Positions 44,193 to 52,749 are shown, counted from the stretch's first letter. The stretch is 64,000 bases of DNA from Heyndrickxia oleronia (GCF_017809215.1 NZ_CP065424.1:2326001-2390000); one strand, 5' to 3'. Notes: generated by a model not told the origin, from the sequence alone. Numbers and translations are program-made.

Positions 44193-44221
44193 TTGTTTTC
44201 CTTGTAACAATAGAGTAAAAT
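44193..44221 (+). promoter_or_regulatory. Promoter of ABC-F leader
   Basis: TTGTTT (44193-44198), a 17-base spacer and TAAAAT (44216-44221). The start is predicted near 44228, which gives a leader of about 435 bases before the ABC-F gene. Confidence 0.5.
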
Positions 44222-44282
44222 GGGTGCGTAAAGAAGCTATAATCATCATTAACTACTAAAATGAGAAAGGAGGCAATAAGCA

Positions 44283-44429
44283 ATGGATTCTGTTTTCGTT
44301 ATGTCACAATTGGAAGAAATGGTAAAAGCACCAAGATTGTTAGGGGATTTGCTAGTAAAGGGATTAGTCTGCCCTTTTTTAAGCAAACTTCATATCGAAA
44401 ACAGCTGTCGGATGCTTTTTGCTCCTTAA
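44283..44429 (+). CDS. Leader ORF of ABC-F attenuator (48 codons)
   Basis: AAAGGAGG (44266-44273) with 9-base spacing to ATG 44283 makes this the best ribosome binding site of the region. It encodes MDSVFVMSQLEEMVKA and ends CRMLFAP. Codons 3-7 lie in RNA segment A (44290-44303) and codons 37-42 in segment B (44391-44407) of the switch described below. The peptide belongs to no family I recognise; its job is probably to place a stalling ribosome on segment A. Confidence 0.55.
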   Translation: MDSVFVMSQLEEMVKAPRLLGDLLVKGLVCPFLSKLHIENSCRMLFAP

Positions 44430-44505
44430 TTGAAAATATCAATAGATTTTATGAGTTGACATGATCATAATATTTTGGACGCCAGCTGTTTAGGCGTCCT
44501 TTTTG
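44290..44505 (+). promoter_or_regulatory. Transcription attenuator with alternative stems, terminator 1
   Basis: Segment A, CTGTTTTCGTTATG (44290-44303), pairs with B, CATATCGAAAACAG (44391-44404), 13 of 14. The 3' part of B, AAACAGCTG (44399-44407), is exactly complementary to C, CAGCTGTTT (44483-44491), the loop and inner arm of terminator GGACGCC/GGCGTCC (44477-44499) plus T5. A-B frees the terminator; if a ribosome covers A, B-C can form and break it. This is the logic of antibiotic-induced attenuation. The pairing is seen in the sequence; the mechanism is inferred. Confidence 0.65.
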
Positions 44506-44557
44506 TGTTTTTGACGATTATTTCTTTCTGGATACAAAGCTTATTAAATTATGTGAT

Positions 44558-44588
44558 AGACGCCGATATATTCGGCGTCTTTTTTTTA
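44558..44588 (+). terminator. Second terminator upstream of ABC-F gene
   Basis: AGACGCCGA (44558-44566) pairs with TCGGCGTCT (44572-44580), then T7. It shares the GACGCC/GGCGTC core with terminator 1. It stands 77 bases before the ABC-F start, so it must be read through for expression. Confidence 0.8.
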
Positions 44589-44664
44589 TGGGCTTATTTA
44601 AAGTCTTTAACGTTTTTGGATAAAGCCCTTTGGAAAACAATAATACAAGAAAGAGTGTGAAAAA

Positions 44665-46323
44665 ATGTTACTGCAACTAAATGGGATTGATAAGTATTAC
44701 TCTGGGGAGCAGATACTTTCTAATATATCGATGAAAATTGAAGCTGGTGAAAGGGTAGGGTTGGTTGGAGTCAATGGTGCGGGAAAATCAACCTTATTAA
44801 AAATCATCGCTGGAGAAATTCCTTATGATAACGGAGAAATCCACATAAAAAAGGAAACAAAAATCGGCTATCTTCGTCAAGATAGCGGTCTGCGAGATAA
44901 GCTGACCATTTGGAATGAAATGATGAGCGTTTTTGATCATTTACTTCAAGTTGAAAAAGAACTTCGTGAGCTTGAGGGCATGATGGCAAATCCAGCAAGT
45001 ATGACAGATTCAAACGAGTACGAAAAAACGATGAATCGTTATGCCAACAAATCAGATTGGTTTATGCAGAATGATGGGTATGAAAAAGAAGCAAAAATTC
45101 ATAGAATCTTAAACGGAATGGGTTTTAGTGATATTTCAACTAGTACACAAATAAATACGTTAAGTGGAGGGCAAAAAACAAGATTAGCATTAGCCAAAAT
45201 ATTACTTCAACAGCCTGATTTACTTATATTAGATGAGCCAACCAACCATCTAGATTTACAAACCTTAACATGGTTAGAGAATTATTTACATTCATTTGTA
45301 GGAACGATCCTGATCGTTTCTCATGATCGATACTTTTTAGATTCCCTTGTATCCTCCATCTATGAAATTGAGCGCACAGAAGCTCGCAGATATGTGGGTA
45401 ATTATTCAAAATATGTTGAAAGTAAAGAGAAGGATCAAGAAATTCTATCGAAGAAATATGTTAAACAACAGGAAGATATAGCAAAAATGGAAAATTATAT
45501 TCAACGAAACATCGTTCGGGCAACATCATCCAAAAGTGCAAAAAATAAACGAAAGCAGCTTGAACGAATTATACGAATAGATAAACCTCTTGGAGATTTA
45601 AAGAAAACAAAACTATCTTTTCCAATCGAAAAAAAATCACATAAAGAAGTAATAGATGTAAAGGACCTAGCTCTTTTTGCTGATAAAGATAATAGCTATT
45701 CTTTAATAAAGAATATTACTTTTCAAATGCATAGAGGGGATAAGGTTGCATTAATTGGACCCAATGGTATTGGAAAATCAACATTGATTAAAAAATTAGT
45801 CAATAATACACTCACAAGTGAGGAAATTAAATGGGGCAATGAAGTTAAGATTGGCTATTATGATCAAGAACAAGCTACTTTGAACTCCAGGGAGAGCATT
45901 CTTCAAGAGGTTTGGACTAAGTTTCCTCACGAAGAAGAAGCGAAAATTCGTACAATACTTGGGAATTTCTTATTTAACGGCGAAGATGTTTTTAAGAAAA
46001 TTTCCGCGCTAAGTGGTGGTGAGAAAGCTCGGGTTGCACTTACTGAACTAATGCTAGAAAAGGCAAATGTACTATTACTAGATGAACCGACGAATCATTT
46101 AGATTTGTTTACTAAAGAGATATTGGAAACAGCATTATTGAATTACGAGGGTACCATATTTTTTATTTCACATGATCGATATTTTATTAATAAGGTAGCA
46201 ACTAGAATCTTAGAACTTCAGCCAACAGGAGTCACTAATTACAATGGTAATTATGATGATTATATAAGAAGCAAATCTCATTCTAAAAAAGTCGAATCAA
46301 TCGATTCCTCAAATAGAAAGTAA
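44665..46323 (+). CDS. ABC-F family ATPase, ribosome-protection type
   Basis: 552 residues with two ABC cassettes and no membrane segments. Cassette 1: GVNGAGKST, LSGGQKTRLALAK, LLILDEPTNHLDL. Cassette 2: GPNGIGKST, LSGGEKARVALTE, VLLLDEPTNHLDL. The interdomain linker (about 240-320) is Lys/Glu-rich (IVRATSSKSAKNKRKQLERI) and would reach the ribosomal P site/PTC. It resembles B. subtilis YdiF but lacks its long C-terminal extension. ABC-F proteins displace antibiotics or rescue stalled ribosomes. The leader with two terminators suggests drug induction, as for vmlR, vga and lmo0919. The drug range is unknown. Confidence 0.88.
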   Translation: MLLQLNGIDKYYSGEQILSNISMKIEAGERVGLVGVNGAGKSTLLKIIAGEIPYDNGEIHIKKETKIGYLRQDSGLRDKLTIWNEMMSVFDHLLQVEKELRELEGMMANPASMTDSNEYEKTMNRYANKSDWFMQNDGYEKEAKIHRILNGMGFSDISTSTQINTLSGGQKTRLALAKILLQQPDLLILDEPTNHLDLQTLTWLENYLHSFVGTILIVSHDRYFLDSLVSSIYEIERTEARRYVGNYSKYVESKEKDQEILSKKYVKQQEDIAKMENYIQRNIVRATSSKSAKNKRKQLERIIRIDKPLGDLKKTKLSFPIEKKSHKEVIDVKDLALFADKDNSYSLIKNITFQMHRGDKVALIGPNGIGKSTLIKKLVNNTLTSEEIKWGNEVKIGYYDQEQATLNSRESILQEVWTKFPHEEEAKIRTILGNFLFNGEDVFKKISALSGGEKARVALTELMLEKANVLLLDEPTNHLDLFTKEILETALLNYEGTIFFISHDRYFINKVATRILELQPTGVTNYNGNYDDYIRSKSHSKKVESIDSSNRK

Positions 46324-46480
46324 GATGGAGAGAATTCAAGTGAATTGCAGAGGTCCTCCAGTGATTCTATATCATTAGGAATCTATTTGACTATGATTAA
46401 TGAGAGATTAGCAAAAAGAAAATCTTTAGTGAATAATGTTCCAAACAATTAATTTAATTACAGGAAAGAGGAATCTGAAT

Positions 46481-47239
46481 ATGTCAAATGATAATCAAGT
46501 TGCCGTCGTTACAGGAGCAGGTAGTGGTATTGGTAGAGCTACAAGCATTAAATTAGCAGGTAATGGGTATAAAGTTGTTCTTGTAGATTTTAATCCAGCG
46601 ACGGGAGAAGAAACACTTAACCTAATTCGTAATGAAGGAGGAGAATGTATTTTCGTCAAAGCGGATGTTTCAAATCAAGATGATGTACAAGCCTATGTAC
46701 AAAAAACTGTTGATAAATATGGCCGTATTGATGTATTTTTCAATAATGCTGGTATCATTCAAAAATTTGCACCGTTTACAACTGTTGAATTAGAGGAATA
46801 TGAGAGAATTATGGATATTAATGTAAAGGGTGTATTTCTTGGTATGAAATATGTGATCCCTATAATGCTTGAACAAGGGAGGGGCTCAATTATTAATACG
46901 GCATCATCTGCAGGAATTCGTCCAGAACACAGTATTGCAGTTTATTCTGCAAGTAAGCATGCGGTTATTGGATCAACAAAGGGAGCAGCAATTGAATATG
47001 CAAATAAGGGAATTCGAATTAATGCAGTATGTCCAGGTGGAATCGTAACACCATTATTTAAAAGTGTAGGAGAAACATTAGAAAAAACAGGATATGTTCC
47101 TGAAGAAATGTCGCCAATGCGCATGGGACGTCATGGTGAACCTGATGAGGTAGCAGAAGCTGTTTTATTCCTAGCTTCTGATAAAGCTAGCTTTATGTCA
47201 GGCTCTATCGTATCAGTAGATGGTAGTTTAACTGTATAG
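46481..47239 (+). CDS. Short-chain dehydrogenase/reductase (glucose 1-dehydrogenase/FabG-like)
   Basis: 252 residues from ATG 46481 (GAGG upstream; the 46436 frame start is rejected). The classical SDR order is TGAGSGIG at 11-18, NNAG near 90, catalytic Ser in NTASSAG, YSASKHA (Tyr and Lys), and PGGIVTP. The acidic residue in VVLVDFNPA favours NAD. The C-terminal LASDKASFMSGSIVSVDG is typical of the tetrameric type. The substrate is unknown. Confidence 0.88.
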   Translation: MSNDNQVAVVTGAGSGIGRATSIKLAGNGYKVVLVDFNPATGEETLNLIRNEGGECIFVKADVSNQDDVQAYVQKTVDKYGRIDVFFNNAGIIQKFAPFTTVELEEYERIMDINVKGVFLGMKYVIPIMLEQGRGSIINTASSAGIRPEHSIAVYSASKHAVIGSTKGAAIEYANKGIRINAVCPGGIVTPLFKSVGETLEKTGYVPEEMSPMRMGRHGEPDEVAEAVLFLASDKASFMSGSIVSVDGSLTV

Positions 47240-47325
47240 AAAAGATCGAGGAAGATTGGTATAAAATAATGCATGTAACGTTTGTTTAAAATGACATGAA
47301 GTAACAATTAAATTTTGATTCTATC

Positions 47326-47362
47326 ATCCCACTAGAAATTACTTCCAGTGGGATCTTCTTTG
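47326..47362 (+). terminator. Terminator after dehydrogenase
   Basis: ATCCCACT (47326-47333) pairs with AGTGGGAT (47347-47354), then CTTCTTT. Confidence 0.6.
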
Positions 47363-47551
47363 ATTAAGAATCATTGAATGGCATTTTTAAATACGTTTTT
47401 AATAATTAATCATAGAAAAAAATCAAAACAATTTTGTTGTAAATATGCCTTAAATTAAAGGAAATAAACCCGTTTTTTAATAAGTATTGAAACTAAATCT
47501 ATTAAAACGTATAATGAAATGATTCATCAAGGATAGACTAAGGTGGTACGT

Positions 47552-48390
47552 ATGAAAAAAAGGTTAATAGATATTTTGTTTCTAATTGTTGGTGCATTTA
47601 TATTTGCATTAGCTGTCAATCTTTTTGTAATTCCCAATGATTTAGGTGAAGGCGGAGTTACAGGGACAACGATTATACTTTATTATCTTTTTCAATGGAG
47701 TCCAGGACTGATAAACTTTGTTCTTAATTTATTATTATTGCTTGTTGGATATAAGTTTTTGAACAAAACGACAACGATTTATACGATTATTGCAGTTGTA
47801 TTTAACTCCATATTCCTTCACTTAACTGAACATTGGAGAATTGATTCCAATGAACTATTTGTTAATGCCATTTTCGGAGGGATATTTGCTGAGTTGGTAT
47901 CGGAATGATTATCCGAGTAGGTGGAACGACAGCTGGATCAACTATTTTAGCTCGAATTACACATAAATATCTTGGGTGGAGCATTAGTTATGGCTTGCTC
48001 TTTTTTGATTTAATTGTTGCTTTCTCTTCCTATTTTATCATTGGCGTTGAAAAACTGATGTTGACAATTATCATGCTATATATTGGCACAAAAGTGATGG
48101 AATTTGTAATTGAAGGTGTAAATCCGAAAAAGGCAGTTACCATCATTTCAAACCAACCTGATTTAATTGCCCAGCAAGTAATTACTCTTATGGACAGAGG
48201 TGTGACAGTATTTTCAGGACATGGATATTATACGAAAAATCAAAAAGATATACTCTATATTGTCATTAGTAAGCAAGAGGTAGTGAAGCTAAAAAGAATC
48301 GTAAAAAAAGTGGATTTAAATGCGTTTATTGCAATCCATGATGTCCGAGATGTATTTGGTGAAGGATTTATTGATATTTCAAAAGCATAA
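47552..48390 (+). pseudogene. YitT family (DUF161/DUF2179) membrane protein, single frameshift
   Basis: Segment one (to 47908) holds the N-terminal helices (DILFLIVGAFIFALAVNLFVIP, GEGGVTGTTIILYYLF) and runs to IFGGIFA, then a false tail ELVSE. Segment two (47905-48390) continues IIRVGGTTAGSTILARITHK, the other helices and the C-terminal DUF2179 domain (GVTVFSGHGYYTKNQKDILY). One missing G after GCT at 47890 explains it: GGA GTT GGT ATC GGA ATG restores the family GxGIG. The protein would have about 280 residues. ATG 47552 follows AAGGTGG. Confidence 0.82.
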
Positions 48391-48402
48391 GGTTTATGAA
48401 AG

Positions 48403-48437
48403 CTGATTCGAGGAAAAATTCTTGAGTCAGTTTTTTT
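48403..48437 (+). terminator. Terminator after YitT-type gene
   Basis: CTGATTC (48403-48409) pairs with GAGTCAG (48424-48430), with one G-U, then T7. Confidence 0.7.
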
Positions 48438-48614
48438 ATTTTAATAGATGATCATTACGGTTATTTATTAAACAACATTAAACAATTAGTTTAGTATAGA
48501 ATTATTCATGTCCACAAACTTGTCATTTAGAAATAGTTTGTGAATGGAGATTTTTAACAGTATAATAGAGTGAATTAATAGAATATTAAATCATTCGGAA
48601 GGGGGAAGTTGTAA

Positions 48615-49103
48615 GTGAATAATATTACGAAAGATAGACAATTAACACATGAAGTATCAATTGATGCGCCTTTGGATCTAGTGTGGCATGCATGGACAAT
48701 TTCGAGTAGAGTTTCAGAATGGTTTGCCCCTGAGACTGTGATTGAACCTGAAATTGGTGGTGCATATGAGTTATATTTCGTGCCTGGTAATAAAGAGGGC
48801 ATGAATACAAAGGGATGTAAAGTTCTTCATCTTGCTCATCAGAAGGAATTGCATTTTTCCTGGAAGGGTCCTGACCAATTTAATGAAGTGATGAATAATA
48901 ATGAATTGACTGTTGTTAAAGTAAGCTTTCAAACGATTGATGAAGATAAAACTTCTGTTAAGGTTATTCATGATGGTTTCAAAGATACAAATGAATGGTC
49001 AGAGGCATTTCAATGGCATCAAATGGCTTGGGTACAGGTACTCAATAGTTTAAAGGCAGCTATCGAAAAAGGTGAAGGCGAATTGTGTTGTCAGCCTGAG
49101 TAA
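48615..49103 (+). CDS. SRPBCC (AHSA1-like) domain protein
   Basis: 162 residues from GTG 48615 (AAGGGGG upstream). THEVSIDAPLDLVWHAWTISSRVSEWFAPE is the standard opening of bacterial AHSA1-type proteins. The beta strands GGAYELYFVPG, ELHFSWKGPDQ and TSVKVIHDGF follow, then the closing helix FQWHQMAWVQVLNSLKAAIE. Probably a small-ligand-binding stress protein. It lies just upstream of the NAD salvage cluster but has no known link to it. Confidence 0.82.
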   Translation: MNNITKDRQLTHEVSIDAPLDLVWHAWTISSRVSEWFAPETVIEPEIGGAYELYFVPGNKEGMNTKGCKVLHLAHQKELHFSWKGPDQFNEVMNNNELTVVKVSFQTIDEDKTSVKVIHDGFKDTNEWSEAFQWHQMAWVQVLNSLKAAIEKGEGELCCQPE

Positions 49104-49131
49104 TGTAATCAAAAAAAAATTTGATTTACTA

Positions 49132-49183
49132 TTGACAATTCCTTTTTTAAGGATATAATTTTAATTAACAAATCGTTAATTAA
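49132..49183 (+). promoter_or_regulatory. nrtR promoter with NrtR-type operator
   Basis: TTGACA (49132-49137), 16 bases, TATAAT (49154-49159). Directly downstream TTAATTAAC (49161-49169) and GTTAATTAA (49175-49183) form a perfect inverted repeat across AAATC, covering the transcription start. The 19-base core matches the pncA-upstream site at 16 of 19 positions. This is a typical place for autorepression. Confidence 0.7.
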
Positions 49184-49199
49184 AGAGAAGGGCTACCAA

Positions 49200-49976
49200 A
49201 TGTCAAATGAAGAAGCATTAAGACAATATGATATCAAAAAATTTCGCACACCTGATGGTTATACTTCAGATATCGCTGTATTTACAATTGTTTCCAAACA
49301 ACTGGCTGAATACAAACCACCCCTTATGCAATTGAAGCTTATGCTTATAAAGCGATCAAAGCTTAATGCGGAAGGACAATTAAATATTGAAGCAGAGAAG
49401 TGGGCTTTACCGGGTGGGTTTGTACAAGAGAATGAATCTGCTTTAGAGGCAGCAGGGCGTGAACTGGAAGAAGAAACAGGGGTAAAAGGTATTCACATAA
49501 AGCATTTTGGCGTGTACGATCAACCTGGAAGAGACCCGCGGGGCTGGATTATTTCGAATGCTCATTATGCAATTGTCCCTGAGCAATACTTATCTACACG
49601 TCAAGCAAATGATGATGCAGCAGAAGTAGAACTATTCTCATTAGAAGATATATCTCGAATTGAATTAGCTTTCGATCATAAACAAATAATTCAGGATGCC
49701 ATAAAACAAATAACAGGCGATTTACTTCAAACAACAGTTGCCAAAAACTTTTTACCGAAGTATTTTACTTATTCTGAGCTTCAAGCTTTATTATTAACAG
49801 TAACGGACGATCCTGCAATTGCAAGTGATCAAAGCTTTGCTAGAAAAATAAAATCTCTTCCGTTTATAAAGCCAGTTATAGGTCAGAAAACACAAAGAAC
49901 GTCAAAAATCCCTACTCAATTATATGAATTTATTGAAATGGATATAGTCAAACCTATTTATACAGCAAGATATTAA
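49200..49976 (+). CDS. nrtR: NrtR-type Nudix-related transcriptional regulator of NAD metabolism
   Basis: 258 residues from ATG 49200. The N-terminal Nudix domain has an intact box GGFVQENESALEAAGRELEEETG, given here as GGFVQENE and RELEEETG, which binds ADP-ribose derivatives. Residues 170-258 are the NrtR C-terminal winged helix (LPKYFTYSELQALLLTVTDD, then FARKIKSLPFIKP). It lies directly upstream of pncA-pncB-nadD, and matching palindromes stand before both transcription units, so it is called the repressor of NAD salvage and of itself. A catalytic Nudix-only role is less likely because of the C-terminal domain. Confidence 0.85.
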   Translation: MSNEEALRQYDIKKFRTPDGYTSDIAVFTIVSKQLAEYKPPLMQLKLMLIKRSKLNAEGQLNIEAEKWALPGGFVQENESALEAAGRELEEETGVKGIHIKHFGVYDQPGRDPRGWIISNAHYAIVPEQYLSTRQANDDAAEVELFSLEDISRIELAFDHKQIIQDAIKQITGDLLQTTVAKNFLPKYFTYSELQALLLTVTDDPAIASDQSFARKIKSLPFIKPVIGQKTQRTSKIPTQLYEFIEMDIVKPIYTARY

Positions 49977-49985
49977 TTTTTACAG

Positions 49986-50024
49986 GTGGGTTAATACAGC
50001 TTAACCCACATATTGATTTTTTTT
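49986..50024 (+). terminator. Terminator after nrtR
   Basis: GTGGGTTAA (49986-49994) pairs with TTAACCCAC (50001-50009), followed by TATTGATTTTTTTT. It separates nrtR from the salvage operon, which therefore needs its own promoter. Confidence 0.7.
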
Positions 50025-50033
50025 AACATTTAT

Positions 50034-50052
50034 AATTAACAACTTGTTAAAT
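50034..50052 (+). promoter_or_regulatory. NrtR-type operator before pncA
   Basis: AATTAACAA and TTGTTAAAT form an inverted repeat around one C, a match of 16 of 19 to the nrtR site. It sits just before the pncA ribosome binding site (AAAGGAGG). A TATAAT (50031-50036 region) overlaps its left edge, but no convincing -35 was seen. Confidence 0.65.
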
Positions 50053-50069
50053 AAAAGGAGGCTTTTATC

Positions 50070-50618
50070 ATGAAAAAAGCGTTAATTCAAATTGATTATA
50101 CAAACGATTTTGTTTCTGAGGATGGGGCATTAACCTGTGGGAAACCAGGTCAATTAATAGAACAGGCAATTGCTGACATAACGAGTACATTTATTGTAAA
50201 TAATGACTTTGTGGTCTTTGCAATTGATATTCATGAGAGAAATGATAAATATCATCCAGAGAATAAGCTTTTTCCCCCTCATAATCTTAAAGGTACAAAG
50301 GGAAGAGAATTATATGGGAAAGTAAATGAAATTTATCAACATAATAAACAAAAGAACAATGTATACTGGATGAACAAAACAAGGTATTCTGCATTTGCAG
50401 GTACTGATTTAGAAATTAAATTAAGGGAACGATGTATAACAGATCTACATTTAGTGGGAGTATGTACAGATATATGTGTCCTTCACACTGCAATCGATGC
50501 TTATAATAAAGGCTTTCAACTTACCGTCTATGAGGATTGTGTGGCCAGCTTCAACCAATTAGGTCATCAATGGGCGTTAGAACATTTCAAACATACATTA
50601 GGAGCTAATGTGATTTAA
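50070..50618 (+). CDS. pncA: Nicotinamidase (isochorismatase-family cysteine hydrolase)
   Basis: 182 residues. The catalytic triad is Asp9 in IDYTNDFV, Lys in MNKTRYSAF and Cys in VGVCTDICVLHTA. The region FAIDIHERNDKYHPEN supplies metal-site residues. Deamidates nicotinamide to nicotinate. The assignment as nicotinamidase within the isochorismatase family comes from its operon with pncB and nadD and the NrtR site upstream. Confidence 0.87.
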   Translation: MKKALIQIDYTNDFVSEDGALTCGKPGQLIEQAIADITSTFIVNNDFVVFAIDIHERNDKYHPENKLFPPHNLKGTKGRELYGKVNEIYQHNKQKNNVYWMNKTRYSAFAGTDLEIKLRERCITDLHLVGVCTDICVLHTAIDAYNKGFQLTVYEDCVASFNQLGHQWALEHFKHTLGANVI

Positions 50619-50632
50619 TAGGAGGAATAAAT

Positions 50633-52105
50633 ATGTATAAATATAAGGATGATAGCTATGCATTACACACTGATTTGTATCAAATTAATATGGCAGAAAC
50701 ATATTGGAGAGATGGAATCCATTTGAAAAAATCTGTCTTTGAGGCATATTTTCGTAAAATGCCTTTTGGAAATGGCTATGCTGTATTTGCAGGCTTGGAG
50801 AAGGTCATTGATTATTTAAATCACTTCCATTTTTCAGAAACAGATATTCAATATTTAAGAGAAGAAGGTTATCAGGAAGACTTTCTCAGTTATTTAAAAA
50901 CATTGCGATTCACTGGAACGATGCGAGCAATGACTGAAGGAGAGATTATATTTGCAAATGAACCATTAATTCGTATCGAGGCACCGCTTATCGAAGCTCA
51001 ATTAATAGAAACGGCTATATTGAATATTGTGAACTATCAAACGCTTATAGCAACTAAAGCCTCAAGAATCAAACAAGTAATTGGTGAACAAGTAGCAATG
51101 GAATTTGGTACAAGAAGGGCGCAGGAAATGGATGCTGCTATTTGGGGAACACGAGCAGCTTATATAGGAGGATTTGAGGCAACCTCAAATGTACGAGCAG
51201 GTAAATTATTTGATATTCCTATTTCAGGAACCCATGCCCATTCTATGATTCAAGCATACCAAGATGAATATGTAGCGTTTCATAAATACGCGATGACGCA
51301 TAAAGATTGTGTATTTTTAGTAGACACATACGATACCTTAAAATCGGGAGTTCCAAATGCAATTAAAGTAGCTAAAGAACTAGGTGATAAAATCAATTTT
51401 AAAGGGATTCGCTTAGACAGTGGAGATTTAGCATTTCTATCTAAAAAAGCGAGGGAAATGTTAGATAAAGCTGGCTTTAAGCAAGCAAAAATTATTGCCT
51501 CCAATGATCTTGATGAGAATACCATTATGAATCTAAAGGCACAAGGAGCAAAAATTGATATTTGGGGAATTGGAACGAAGCTTATTACCGCCTATGATCA
51601 GCCTGCATTAGGCGCTGTATATAAACTAGTCTCCATTGAAGATGAGCATAAAAATATGGTTGATACGATTAAAATTAGTGGAAATCCAGAGAAAGTCTCT
51701 ACACCTGGGCTTAAGAGGGTTTATAGAATTATCAATAAAACAAATCGTAAATCCGAAGGTGACTATATTGCATTAGATCATGAGAATCCACAGGAAGAAA
51801 AGAGACTTAAAATGTTTCATCCTGTTCACACATTTATTAGTAAGTTCGTAACAAATTTCGAGGCAAGAGAGCTTCATCATTTGATTATTCAAGATGGACA
51901 ATTGGTTTATGAAGCACCTTCACTTCAACAAATTCAGAAAATGGTTAAAGAAAATTTAAAACTATTATGGGATGAATATAAGCGTCCATTAAATCCAGAG
52001 GAATACCCAGTGGACTTAAGTCAAGAATGCTGGAATCATAAAATGAATAAAATTCATGAAGTGAAAGAAGAAATGAATAAACGTTTAAATATTCAGGGGG
52101 AATAA
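50633..52105 (+). CDS. pncB: Nicotinate phosphoribosyltransferase
   Basis: 490 residues. Makes nicotinate mononucleotide from nicotinate and PRPP, using ATP through a phosphohistidine. Motifs: LHTDLYQINMAETYW at the start, FEAYFRKMPFGNGYAVFAGL, EFGTRRAQEMDAAIWGTRAAY, ISGTHAHSMIQAY (the phosphorylated His), DTYDTLKSG and GIRLDSGDLAFLS. AGGAGG upstream. It is coupled to nadD two bases downstream. Confidence 0.94.
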   Translation: MYKYKDDSYALHTDLYQINMAETYWRDGIHLKKSVFEAYFRKMPFGNGYAVFAGLEKVIDYLNHFHFSETDIQYLREEGYQEDFLSYLKTLRFTGTMRAMTEGEIIFANEPLIRIEAPLIEAQLIETAILNIVNYQTLIATKASRIKQVIGEQVAMEFGTRRAQEMDAAIWGTRAAYIGGFEATSNVRAGKLFDIPISGTHAHSMIQAYQDEYVAFHKYAMTHKDCVFLVDTYDTLKSGVPNAIKVAKELGDKINFKGIRLDSGDLAFLSKKAREMLDKAGFKQAKIIASNDLDENTIMNLKAQGAKIDIWGIGTKLITAYDQPALGAVYKLVSIEDEHKNMVDTIKISGNPEKVSTPGLKRVYRIINKTNRKSEGDYIALDHENPQEEKRLKMFHPVHTFISKFVTNFEARELHHLIIQDGQLVYEAPSLQQIQKMVKENLKLLWDEYKRPLNPEEYPVDLSQECWNHKMNKIHEVKEEMNKRLNIQGE

Positions 52106-52107
52106 TT

Positions 52108-52722
52108 GTGGGGAAAATTGGAATATATGGATCTTCATTTGATCCAATTACAAATGTTCATTTATGGACAGCAAGTACAGTTGCGCACCGATGTAAATTA
52201 GATAAGGTAATTTTTCTGCCATGCTCAAATAAGCGGAAGGACAAACAAATGAATACAAAGGATGAACACCGCTGGAACATGGTTCAATTAGCTATTAAAG
52301 ATAATGAACGCTTTATTGCAGATAATTATGAAATGCTACAAGATGCATGGAAAATCTCAACGTATGAAACATTAAAGTACTTTAAACAAAAATATAAAAA
52401 TGATGAAATATATTTTATAATGGGGGCCGATCTTCTTATTGATATAGGAGAGGGACGTTGGGGAAATTCTGAATTACTGGTGAAAGAAAATAAATTTATT
52501 GTAATGGCACGTGATGGCATTGATATGGTTAAAGCGATTAGCAAATCTCCCATTCTACGAAATAATGATGATGGAAATACATTTCATTTAATTGATAAGG
52601 GATTGTCTATGGAAATTAGTTCAACTTATATTAGAGAGGAATTTAAATTAGGTGGAGAACCAAGATATTTATTACCAGGAAAATGTTATGAATATTGTAT
52701 CAATCACGATTTATATAAATAA
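52108..52722 (+). CDS. nadD: Nicotinate-nucleotide adenylyltransferase
   Basis: 204 residues from GTG 52108 (GGGGGAA upstream). Adenylates nicotinate mononucleotide to deamido-NAD. The nucleotidyltransferase signature is GIYGSSFDPITNVHLWTA: the T/HxGH motif appears as TNVH, with the usual Gly replaced by Val. The C-terminal SSTYIREEF is the ISSTxIR motif. It is the last gene of the salvage operon. Most Bacillus nadD genes lie elsewhere with rsfS, so this could be a second, salvage-dedicated copy. Confidence 0.87.
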   Translation: MGKIGIYGSSFDPITNVHLWTASTVAHRCKLDKVIFLPCSNKRKDKQMNTKDEHRWNMVQLAIKDNERFIADNYEMLQDAWKISTYETLKYFKQKYKNDEIYFIMGADLLIDIGEGRWGNSELLVKENKFIVMARDGIDMVKAISKSPILRNNDDGNTFHLIDKGLSMEISSTYIREEFKLGGEPRYLLPGKCYEYCINHDLYK

Positions 52723-52749
52723 TTTTAAGTGTTTGCAGTAATTTTTATT

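Noticed and set aside
44261-44464. 67-codon ORF in another frame of the ABC-F leader
   Set aside because: Its start overlaps the ribosome binding site of the ORF at 44283, and it has no site of its own.
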